Source of the DNA: Candidatus Poseidoniaceae archaeon
GTDB lineage: Archaea; Thermoplasmatota; Poseidoniia; Poseidoniales; Poseidoniaceae
DNA length: 5,395 bases
Direction: 5' to 3'
Assembly: GCA_013330925.1 (NCBI GenBank)
Contig: DUHJ01000015.1
Span: forward strand, 1-5,395
The notes beneath the pieces are model-generated. The model searched no databases, had not been told where the DNA came from, and worked only from the letters and a program-made list of their open reading frames with translations. Shown one piece after another: positions 1 to 5,395 of this stretch. The translations under genes were made by a program, and so were the position numbers. Each line of letters begins with the position of its first letter. Positions within the stretch are counted from its first letter, which is position 1.

Positions 1-129
1 TGAAAACAGGGCCGTGAGGCTTGATGCTTCGCCTGGGGCGTCCTCCGTGGACACGATGACCACCGAAGGTGGGCACAACGGGACCAAAAAGAGGGTCAGG
101 ACGGCGAGGACAACCACGCCGCGCCGCAT
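1..129 (-). CDS. N-terminus of a putative secreted or membrane-anchored protein (partial)
   Basis: The frame opens with ATG at 129-127 and stays open for 43 codons to the left edge, so only the N-terminus is visible. It has two arginines after the Met and then a long hydrophobic run (about residues 5-27: VVVLAVLTLFLVPLC, then PPSVVIV). It becomes polar and acidic afterwards (STEDAPGEASS). This is the layout of a Sec signal peptide or an N-terminal membrane anchor. A Cys at residue 19 (LVPLC) only loosely resembles a lipobox, because the residue before it is Leu rather than Gly/Ala/Ser. A good SD (GGAGGG, 144-139) lies 9 nt upstream of the ATG, which supports the start. It follows sdhB by 51 nt on the same strand and could be co-transcribed, but nothing ties it to complex II. 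The family is not recognisable from this fragment. Confidence 0.6.
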   Translation of the reverse strand, partial: MRRGVVVLAVLTLFLVPLCPPSVVIVSTEDAPGEASSLTALFS

Positions 130-138
130 GATGGGTGA

Positions 139-144
139 CCCTCC
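139..144 (-). promoter_or_regulatory. Ribosome binding site of the partial left-edge gene
   Basis: GGAGGG on the minus strand is placed 9 nt before the ATG at 129-127. It is the main support for calling the short truncated frame at the left edge a real gene. The rest of the 51-nt gap after sdhB (130-180) shows no hairpin with a U-run, so I see no terminator there. Confidence 0.6.
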
Positions 145-180
145 GTCGGCGGTTTAGGCGTGTCGGGAAGACGTCCTGCT

Positions 181-948
181 TCACATTCGGACCTTCTTGC
201 CCGTGATGGCGCGCCAGATGCGTTGCAGCGGGTCGTAGTACCGGTCGACGACGCGCTCCTTCAGTTGGATGATGGCGTCGTCGGTGATCTGAATGCCGGC
301 AGGGCACACTTCGGTGCAGCATCGGGTGATGTTGCAGTATTCCACACCAAACTCCTTGCGGATTTCCGGGATGCGGTCTTCCACATCCAAGGGGTGCATT
401 TCGTACTGCGCGAGACGGACAAGGTTTCGCGGCCCGGCAAAGGCGTCGAATTCCTGGTGGTCACGAAGGACGTGGCAGGTGTTCACGCACAGGAAACACT
501 CGATGCATTCGCGGAAATGCTGGACCCGGTGGGCCTCGGTTTGGTTGAACTTCCAGTTGGCTTCTTCGGGCCCCTTGATGGGTGCGATGCGCTGGGCCAC
601 TTCGTAGTTCCACGACACGTCGGTGACGAGATCCTTGATGTGGGGGAAGGCCTTCATCGGTCGGATTTCGATGGGCTGACCCTTTGGCGTCTCTTGGACC
701 ACGTCCGACATTCGGGTCATGCACATGAGCCGGGGCCGTCCGTTGATCTCGGCCGAGCATGAGCCACACTTCCCTGCTTTGCAGTTCCAACGAACCGCCA
801 ATTCAGGCTCCTGCTCGTATTGGATGCGGTGAACGCAGTCGAGCACGACCATGCCTTCGTCCAACTCGATCTCGTAGTCTTCCATCGTTGCTTTGTCGCC
901 GACACCACGGGTGACGCGGAAGGCTTGCTTTCGTCCTTTCAGGGACAT
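181..948 (-). CDS. sdhB: Succinate dehydrogenase iron-sulfur subunit SdhB
   Basis: This 255-residue protein is the electron-wiring subunit of complex II. It carries electrons from the SdhA flavin to quinone through three iron-sulfur clusters on the cytoplasmic face of the membrane. The N-terminal ferredoxin domain has [2Fe-2S] ligands Cys56, Cys61, Cys64 and Cys76 (CKAGKCGSC...C). The C-terminal domain has CIECFLCVNTC (Cys148, 151, 154, 158) and CNITRCCTEVCP (Cys205, 211, 215). By homology with E. coli SdhB, Cys148/151/154/215 hold [4Fe-4S] and Cys158/205/211 hold [3Fe-4S]. All eleven ligands are present. An extra Cys210 next to Cys211 is, from memory, usual in the actinobacterial Sdh1-type subunit. 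The ATG follows the sdhA stop directly (TGAATG), with SD AAGGAGGTG 10 nt upstream by its GGAGG core, so translation is probably coupled. Fumarate reductase activity cannot be excluded from sequence alone. Confidence 0.95.
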   Translation of the reverse strand: MSLKGRKQAFRVTRGVGDKATMEDYEIELDEGMVVLDCVHRIQYEQEPELAVRWNCKAGKCGSCSAEINGRPRLMCMTRMSDVVQETPKGQPIEIRPMKAFPHIKDLVTDVSWNYEVAQRIAPIKGPEEANWKFNQTEAHRVQHFRECIECFLCVNTCHVLRDHQEFDAFAGPRNLVRLAQYEMHPLDVEDRIPEIRKEFGVEYCNITRCCTEVCPAGIQITDDAIIQLKERVVDRYYDPLQRIWRAITGKKVRM

Positions 949-2805
949 TCACTTGCCACCTCCTTGTTCTTCGGCGCGTGCTTTGATCATCGCTTTCACC
1001 TCGCTGAGCGCAACCTCGAGGTCCTGACGGATTGGCTCGACGCGCTCCTGTCGAATCTTGATCTCACCGTCTTCCATCCAGACGATGTTGAGGTGTTGCC
1101 CCCAATGGTCCTCGTCGGGCACGGGGAAATCGTCGCGTGTGTGACCGCCACGGCTCTCTTCTCGGGTCAGCGCGGCAAGGGCGGCGACGGTGGAAATGTC
1201 GGCCATGTTGATGAGGTCCAGGGCCTGGTGCCATCCGGAGTTGTACCGTCGGTCCGTGCCCGGGAAACAGGCTTCGGCACGGGCCTTGAAGGCCTTGAGG
1301 TCCTGAAGGGCTTCCTCAAGTTCTTCCTTGGTGCGGATGATGCCCACCTTGGCCTGCATCATGTCGCGCATTTCGTCGTAGATGAAGCCAGGGTTCTCGC
1401 CTTCTGAACGCTCGAGCGGTTCGAGCATGGTGGCGATGGCAGCCTTGACCTGATCCTCATCGATGGGGGGCGGCGCGAGGTTGCGGGCGCGTTGCGCCGC
1501 GTGCTCGCCGGCACGCTTTCCGAACACGATGAGGTCGGACAGGGAGTTGCCACCCAAGCGGTTGGCACCGTGCAGACCGGAGGCCACCTCACCGCAGGCA
1601 TACAGGCCGGGCACGGTGGATTCCTGGGTCAGCGGATCCACGCGGACGCCGCCCATGACGTAGTGAGCGGTTGGGCCGACTTCCATCATCTCCTCGCTGA
1701 TGTCGACGCCTGCAAGTTCCATGAACTGGTGGTACATCGATGGGAGCTTCTTCTGGATGGCTTCCTTTCCACGGTGAGAAATGTCGAGGAAGGCCCCTCC
1801 GTGCGGGGAACCGCGTCCTGCCTTGACCTCCGCGTTGATGGCCTTCGCGACCACGTCACGGGTCAGCAACTCTGGGGGACGACGCACGGTGGCGATCTTA
1901 CCGCTGACGACCTCCTCCACCCACTTGTCGGATTCCGCGTGGGTTTCGGCGTGGTCGCCTCGGAACATCTCAGGCACGTAATCGAACATGAAGCGCTCCA
2001 TCTCGCTGTTGTACAGCCGACCACCTTCACCGCGCACCCCTTCGGTCACGAGGATGCCGCGCACGCTGGGCGGCCAGACCATGCCGGTCGGGTGGAATTG
2101 CACGAACTCCATGTCACGGAGTTCCGCACCGGCCCAAAGCGCGAGGGCATGGCCGTCGCCGGTGTACTCCCAGGAACCAGAGCACACGGTCCAGCATCGG
2201 GTGATTCCGCCGGTGGCGAGCACAACCGACTTCGCCGAGAAGGCCTTGAAGTCGCCCTTGACGCGGCCATAGGCCACGCATCCAGTCACGCGGTCGCCTT
2301 CCTTGAGCAGCTGCCGAACGGTGTACTCGGTGAACATGTCAATGCCCTCGTGGATGCCTCGCTCCTGCAAGGTCCGGATGATTTCGAGGCCGGTGGAGTC
2401 GCCGACGTGGGCCAGACGAGGGAAGGTGTGACCACCGAAGTTGCGCTGGTTGATCACCTGCGACGGCGTTCGGTCGAACACCGCGCCCCACTGTTCGAGT
2501 TCACGCACGCGGTCCGGTGCTTCCTTCGCGTGCAGTTCCGCCATCCGCCAGTCGGCGAGGTACTTGCTGCCCTTCATGGTGTCATGGAAGTGGACCTTCC
2601 ACCCGTCGCGGTCGTCCGCGTTGGCGAGGGCCGCTGCACAGCCGCCTTCGGCCATGACCGTGTGCGCCTTGCCGAGCAAGGACTTGGTGATGATCGCCGT
2701 CTTGGCACCTTGCCGAGCGGACTCGATGGCCGCACGCAGGCCGGCGCCACCGGCGCCAATGATGACGACGTCGTACTCGTGCTCGTCGTAGCCAGAGCCG
2801 ACCAT
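949..2805 (-). CDS. sdhA: Succinate dehydrogenase flavoprotein subunit SdhA
   Basis: This 618-residue protein oxidises succinate to fumarate with covalently bound FAD, as the catalytic cytoplasmic subunit of complex II. Numbered from the ATG at 2805, it has the Rossmann FAD motif GAGGAG (17-22) and AHTVMAEGG, in which His48 is the expected FAD-linking histidine. It also has QFHPTG (His238), EGVRGEGG (251-258), LLTRDVVAKA (Arg316, the expected catalytic proton-shuttle arginine), AHYVMGG (His381) and HGANRLGGNS (Arg416). The C-terminal domain has NSGWHQALDL and SRGGHTRDDFP. All expected active-site residues are present. A stretch near 211-223 (SWEYTGDGHALAL) recalls the actinobacterial Sdh1-type flavoprotein. 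A GTG at 2814 would extend the protein by three residues, but it overlaps the SD. The ATG at 2805 sits 8 nt after GGAGG and 1 nt after the sdhC stop, so I chose it. A fumarate reductase role is the main alternative. Confidence 0.95.
   Translation of the reverse strand: MVGSGYDEHEYDVVIIGAGGAGLRAAIESARQGAKTAIITKSLLGKAHTVMAEGGCAAALANADDRDGWKVHFHDTMKGSKYLADWRMAELHAKEAPDRVRELEQWGAVFDRTPSQVINQRNFGGHTFPRLAHVGDSTGLEIIRTLQERGIHEGIDMFTEYTVRQLLKEGDRVTGCVAYGRVKGDFKAFSAKSVVLATGGITRCWTVCSGSWEYTGDGHALALWAGAELRDMEFVQFHPTGMVWPPSVRGILVTEGVRGEGGRLYNSEMERFMFDYVPEMFRGDHAETHAESDKWVEEVVSGKIATVRRPPELLTRDVVAKAINAEVKAGRGSPHGGAFLDISHRGKEAIQKKLPSMYHQFMELAGVDISEEMMEVGPTAHYVMGGVRVDPLTQESTVPGLYACGEVASGLHGANRLGGNSLSDLIVFGKRAGEHAAQRARNLAPPPIDEDQVKAAIATMLEPLERSEGENPGFIYDEMRDMMQAKVGIIRTKEELEEALQDLKAFKARAEACFPGTDRRYNSGWHQALDLINMADISTVAALAALTREESRGGHTRDDFPVPDEDHWGQHLNIVWMEDGEIKIRQERVEPIRQDLEVALSEVKAMIKARAEEQGGGK
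957..965 (-). promoter_or_regulatory. Ribosome binding site of sdhB inside the sdhA 3' end
   Basis: AAGGAGGTG on the minus strand is a near-perfect SD located within the last codons of sdhA. The GGAGG core ends 10 nt before the sdhB ATG. It fixes the sdhB start and shows that the host relies on SD-led initiation inside operons. Confidence 0.75.
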
Positions 2806-2806
2806 C

Positions 2807-3724
2807 TCAGACACCTCCCAACAACACGATGCTGGCTTCGGGAATCGTCCCGTTGGCGACGGACATCACGAAGAGGTCCCCGATGAAGACGAAGCCGAGG
2901 CTGGTCCAGAACCAGAAGCCGTGGCTGCGGTTGATCCACGGCTTGGTCACGAAACTGTGCAGGCGACCGCGGAAGCCGGCCACGCCGCCGTCCCAGCGGT
3001 CGAGCATGCCACCCACGAGGTGACGGAAGGCGTGGCAGGAGGTGACGTACATCGTCAGCAAGAAGGACTCGGTCGCCAGCACGATGGTGCCCACGTCAAG
3101 GATGAACGACTCCGTGATGCGCATCGAGTGAACGACGTCCCACCACTTGAACAGCAGGATGGCCAAGGCTGCGTAGAGGAAGTAGCGGTGGAGGTTGTTG
3201 AAGATGAACAGGCGCTTCTCACCGGCGTAGCCGATTTTCTTGTTGATGTCGGGCTCGTCGACCCAGCAGGCCACGGGGCTGGCGAGGAAGGAGCGGTAGT
3301 AGACGCGACGCATGTAGTAGCACGTGCCGCGGAACCCGAAGGGCAACCAGAGGATGAGGATGGCCGAGTTCAGCCATCCGGGATAATCGGTCAAGCCCGA
3401 GTAGTACAGCACGTCAGGCGAGAAGATAGGGGAGACGACACGGTGGTCGCCGTAGTGGATGTCGCCGTCCATGACGAACAAGCGCCATGCGGTGTAAACC
3501 ATCAGCAGGCCGAGGGCGAAGGCCATCGCCAAAGGCGAGGCCCACCACGCATCTTTGCGATCGGTTCGGCCGAGGCCGTTGATGACAGGGAGACGAATGC
3601 CCTCTCCGATGTTAACACCTCCCGCAGGCGGGATAGTGTTCGGTGGGCAGGTGGGTCTTTGAGGCCTGCGCCTCGGCCCTTGCACGAAACGCGGCTGAAA
3701 TGCAAGATTGCGGCCGCGCTTCAT
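2807..3724 (-). CDS. sdhC: Succinate dehydrogenase membrane anchor SdhC (single-anchor, five-helix type)
   Basis: This protein anchors SdhAB in the membrane and should form the quinone site. Numbered from the ATG at 3724 (305 residues), there are about five hydrophobic helices: 61-82, 116-133, 178-196, 207-229 and 270-292. Recognisable pieces are GFRGTCYYMRRVYYRSF (130-146), SPVACW (149-154), NLHRYFLYAAL (177-187) and TSCHAFRHLVGG (228-239). These match, from memory, the Sdh1-type SdhC of mycobacteria and other actinobacteria, which is about 270 residues long. No sdhD follows; the stop is separated from the sdhA ATG by a single base. The coordinates give the maximal frame with a standard start. 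That ATG has no SD, and the first 38 residues are Arg/Pro-rich and unlike a membrane anchor. The true start is probably the SD-preceded ATC at 3610, giving about 267 residues. A GTG at codon 14 also lacks an SD. Family assignment is firm; the start is not. Confidence 0.88.
   Translation of the reverse strand: MKRGRNLAFQPRFVQGPRRRPQRPTCPPNTIPPAGGVNIGEGIRLPVINGLGRTDRKDAWWASPLAMAFALGLLMVYTAWRLFVMDGDIHYGDHRVVSPIFSPDVLYYSGLTDYPGWLNSAILILWLPFGFRGTCYYMRRVYYRSFLASPVACWVDEPDINKKIGYAGEKRLFIFNNLHRYFLYAALAILLFKWWDVVHSMRITESFILDVGTIVLATESFLLTMYVTSCHAFRHLVGGMLDRWDGGVAGFRGRLHSFVTKPWINRSHGFWFWTSLGFVFIGDLFVMSVANGTIPEASIVLLGGV
2812..2819 (-). promoter_or_regulatory. Ribosome binding site that decides the sdhA start
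   Basis: GGGAGGTG on the minus strand lies at the 3' end of sdhC. Its GGAGG core is 8 nt before the ATG at 2805-2803. The in-frame GTG at 2814-2812 forms part of this SD and is therefore an unlikely start. The same GGGAGGTGT string recurs upstream of sdhC. Confidence 0.75.
3608..3623 (-). promoter_or_regulatory. Strong SD and probable non-AUG (ATC) start of sdhC
   Basis: On the minus strand GGGAGGTG (3623-3616) is followed by TTAAC and then ATC (3610-3608), which is in frame with SdhC. The GGAGG core is 7 nt from the ATC, close to the 8 nt used by sdhA, whose SD has the same sequence. There is no ATG, GTG or TTG in frame within initiation distance; ATT at 3598-3596 is the only other weak candidate. 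Starting here gives a protein of the family's usual length. AUC is a known but inefficient start codon, so a base error or a mutated ATG is also possible. Confidence 0.5.
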
Positions 3725-3736
3725 CTCAGTTGAAGC
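3611..3736 (-). other. Likely untranslated leader between the aldehyde dehydrogenase gene and sdhC
   Basis: This 126-nt stretch is open in the SdhC frame but looks non-coding. Its translation is Arg/Pro-rich with no hydrophobic or conserved look, and it is dense in inverted repeats: CTTGCA at 3679-3684 with TGCAAG at 3701-3706 (16-nt spacer), GAGGC at 3661-3665 with GCCTC at 3670-3674 (4-nt loop), and the SD hairpin at 3614-3640. I could not find a convincing -35/-10 pair or an archaeal TATA box in it. It could hold the sdh promoter and operator, or be a leader within a longer transcript. Confidence 0.4.
3614..3640 (-). promoter_or_regulatory. Two-part hairpin that buries the sdhC Shine-Dalgarno
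   Basis: In transcript sense the arms are AACAC (3640-3636) pairing with GUGUU (3618-3614), and CCCGC (3632-3628) pairing with GCGGG (3625-3621). They are separated by an internal loop of UAU on one side and AG on the other. The innermost C-G pair would probably open to leave a CCUG tetraloop. The SD GGGAGGUG is split across the 3' arms, so a folded RNA would hide it. There is no U-run after it, so it is not a typical intrinsic terminator. A role in translational control of the operon is an inference. Confidence 0.4.
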
Positions 3737-5365
3737 TCACGCCAGGGTCGACCAATCCACGGTCGCTTCAGCGGCGTGGATTTCGTCCACATCCATCTGG
3801 GCGAGTTGCAATTGGCCGCTCAGTTCATCGTTGACGGCGTGCCAGTAGGAATACGCCTCGATGACCCACATCCCGGATTCCCGGGTGCCGTTACCGGAAT
3901 TCTTCACGCCGCCAAAGGGCAGGTGGGCCTCGGCCCCGGTCGTGGAGTTGTTGATCCCCGTCATGCCCGCCTTGATGCCGGTCTTGAAGCGGTATGCTTC
4001 GAGGCGGTCGTTGGTGTAGCACGCGCTGGACAATCCGTACGGCGACGCGTTGGCAAGATGCAGCGCATGATCGAAGTCACGGGCCTTGACCACGGTCACG
4101 ACCGGGCCGAAAATCTCGTTCATGAAGCACTCCATGTCCTCGGTGACGTCGGTGTAGACGTGCGGCCACATGAAGACGCCCGCGTCGGCGTTGTCGACGA
4201 AGCCAGAAGGCGCGTTGTCGGCGGTGATGCGTCCTTCGCCCCAGCGCTTGGTGGCGCCGTCGCGCTCGGCCATCTCAAGGCCGGTGAGGAAATCCTTGGC
4301 GTACACTTCGGAGAGCATCGGGCCGTACAGCACGCCCTCGTGGTGGAGGGAGTCGCCAATCCGTGTCTCGCGCACCTTGGTCATGAAGCGCTCCATGAAG
4401 GCGTCGTGAATGTCCTCGTGAAGGATGAGGTTGCCGAGGCTGGTGCAGCGCTGTCCAGCGGTACCGAAGGCCGCCCAGTAGGCGCCCTCCACGGCGTTGT
4501 CGAGGTTGGCGCTCGGCATGACCACGAGGGGGTTCTTGCCGCCCAGTTCGAGCGAGCAGCTGACCAGGTTGCGTCCGCACACTTCTCCGATCATCTTGCC
4601 CACACCCGTGGACCCGGTGAAGGAGACCTTGTTGACGCGCCCTTCGTCGACGGCGTCGACAAGGTGCTGTCCGGCACCGGAACCGGTGCCGTGGACGAGG
4701 TTGACCACGCCGTCGGGCAGGCCGGCCTGGTGCATGATGCGGGCCAGGGCAAAGGAGAGCAGCGGGGCATCCTTGGGCGACTTCCACACCACGGTGTTTC
4801 CGCAGATGAGCGCAGGGATGATCTTCCAGAAAGGCACGGCCGCAGGGAAGTTTGAGGCGTTGATGATGGCACAGACGCCAAGCGGACGGCGGTAGGTGGA
4901 CAATTCCTTGTTGGGCAACTCGCTGTGCACCGTTTGCCCGTAGAGGCGACGTCCTTCGGCTTGGAAGAAGAGGCAGGTGTCGATGGCTTCCTGCACTTCG
5001 CCCCCGGATTCCTTCACGGTCTTGCCGATTTCACGGGTCTCGAGGCGGACGATGTCCTCCTTGAGGTCGATGAGGAGGCGGGCCATGTTGCCGATGATCT
5101 GCCCGCGTGTTGGAGCAGGGGTGGACGCCCAGCCCGGAAGCGCCGCGTGTGCGGCGTCGAGCGCAGCATGGACGTCGTCCTTGGTGGACCTGGGGAAACT
5201 GCCCAGCATGTCCTCCTTGTTGGCGGGGTTGCGCGATTCAAACCGGGCACCGTCGCTGGCTTCGGTCAATTGTCCGTTGATGATGTTCCATCCGTTCACG
5301 GCCGGAAGGCCGTGGGGGTTTTCAACGTCGAGAAGATCCAATCCGGTCTCAAGCAGGCGCGCCAT
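3737..5365 (-). CDS. NAD(P)-dependent aldehyde dehydrogenase, substrate unknown
   Basis: This 542-residue cytosolic enzyme of the ALDH superfamily oxidises an aldehyde to a carboxylate with NAD(P)+. The fold's motifs appear in order: INASNFP with the oxyanion-hole Asn172; VVWKSPKDA with the cofactor-binding Lys195; FTGSTGVGK (249-257), the nucleotide loop; LELGGKNP with the general base Glu273; FGTAGQRCTS with the catalytic Cys307; EIFGP (417-421), in which Glu417 contacts the nicotinamide ribose; and HLPFGGVKNSGNG near 481-493. All catalytic residues are intact. The length is somewhat above the usual 480-510, with extra residues at both ends and an acidic C-terminal tail. The FGTAGQRC motif recalls ALDH7-like and oxo-acid semialdehyde dehydrogenases. 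Succinate semialdehyde, whose oxidation would feed the adjacent complex II, is one candidate, but residues do not prove it. The ATG at 5365 has no clear SD. The stop lies 12 nt from the first possible sdhC ATG, so a shared transcript is plausible. Confidence 0.93.
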   Translation of the reverse strand: MARLLETGLDLLDVENPHGLPAVNGWNIINGQLTEASDGARFESRNPANKEDMLGSFPRSTKDDVHAALDAAHAALPGWASTPAPTRGQIIGNMARLLIDLKEDIVRLETREIGKTVKESGGEVQEAIDTCLFFQAEGRRLYGQTVHSELPNKELSTYRRPLGVCAIINASNFPAAVPFWKIIPALICGNTVVWKSPKDAPLLSFALARIMHQAGLPDGVVNLVHGTGSGAGQHLVDAVDEGRVNKVSFTGSTGVGKMIGEVCGRNLVSCSLELGGKNPLVVMPSANLDNAVEGAYWAAFGTAGQRCTSLGNLILHEDIHDAFMERFMTKVRETRIGDSLHHEGVLYGPMLSEVYAKDFLTGLEMAERDGATKRWGEGRITADNAPSGFVDNADAGVFMWPHVYTDVTEDMECFMNEIFGPVVTVVKARDFDHALHLANASPYGLSSACYTNDRLEAYRFKTGIKAGMTGINNSTTGAEAHLPFGGVKNSGNGTRESGMWVIEAYSYWHAVNDELSGQLQLAQMDVDEIHAAEATVDWSTLA

Positions 5366-5395
5366 GATGGTCCGTGTGGAGGTTGGCCCTTCAAC

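Noticed and set aside
130..180. A terminator or promoter between sdhB and the left-edge gene
   Set aside because: The 51-nt gap has only a GACGTC palindrome and an SD. No stem with a U-run and no clear promoter boxes are visible.
160..762. A 200-codon plus-strand frame antisense to sdhB, and a similar one at 820-1407
   Set aside because: Both lie entirely or mostly over genes with complete cofactor motifs, and neither has a convincing SD or domain.
1492..2886. A 464-codon open frame on the plus strand antisense to sdhA
   Set aside because: It mirrors a strongly supported flavoprotein gene, shows no recognisable motif, and long antisense frames are expected in GC-rich coding DNA.
3661..3674. 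GAGGC-CTGC-GCCTC hairpin as a terminator after the aldehyde dehydrogenase gene
   Set aside because: No U-run follows on either strand, and the stem is only 5 bp, so termination is not supported.
2921..3733. A 270-codon plus-strand frame antisense to sdhC
   Set aside because: Its Val/Glu/Asp/His-rich translation is the complement of a membrane protein gene and has no motif.
3776..4855. A 359-codon open frame on the plus strand antisense to the aldehyde dehydrogenase
   Set aside because: It is a shadow of an intact enzyme gene. Its Val/Gly/His-rich composition is typical of antisense translation.
1..5395. tRNA, rRNA, CRISPR arrays, insertion sequences or defence genes
   Set aside because: No repeat array, transposase motif, terminal repeat or RNA gene pattern was seen. 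The window is nearly filled by metabolic genes.

Overview
This is a GC-rich window (roughly 60% by eye). Every convincing gene is on the minus strand, so transcription runs from high to low coordinates. In that order it holds a complete NAD(P)-dependent aldehyde dehydrogenase (5365-3737), a three-gene succinate dehydrogenase (complex II) cluster, sdhC (ending at 2807), sdhA (2805-949) and sdhB (948-181), and the first 43 codons of a signal-peptide or membrane-anchored protein that runs off the left edge (129-1).

The complex II is not the classical four-subunit E. coli type. There is one five-helix membrane anchor and no sdhD. The flavoprotein carries a SWEYTGDGHALAL-like stretch and the iron-sulfur protein an NITRCCTEVCP stretch. 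From memory of the families, this gene order, subunit size and motif set match the mycobacterial/actinobacterial Sdh1 type (SdhC-SdhA-SdhB), which also occurs in other bacteria and possibly archaea. I cannot assign the host. Clear Shine-Dalgarno sequences show that it uses SD-led translation. An aerobic, free-living bacterium, or a Marine Group II-like archaeon, would fit, but that is a guess.

The sdh genes are tightly packed: TGA-G-ATG between sdhC and sdhA, and TGAATG between sdhA and sdhB. Strong SDs precede sdhA and sdhB, so they form an operon. All catalytic and cofactor-binding residues I could check are present. Together the subunits would oxidise succinate to fumarate and pass electrons to quinone. 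The upstream aldehyde dehydrogenase may share the transcript, but its substrate cannot be read from the sequence.

The most interesting spot is the start of sdhC. The only upstream ATG (3724) has no SD and would add an Arg/Pro-rich extension of about 38 residues that looks non-coding. A textbook SD (GGGAGGTG, 3623-3616), nearly identical to the sdhA one, sits 7 nt before an in-frame ATC codon (3610-3608). That SD lies inside a two-part hairpin. This suggests a non-AUG start (or a sequence error or mutation) and a structured leader at the head of the operon. Apart from this I see core metabolism and no sign of a new defence, mobile or RNA system.
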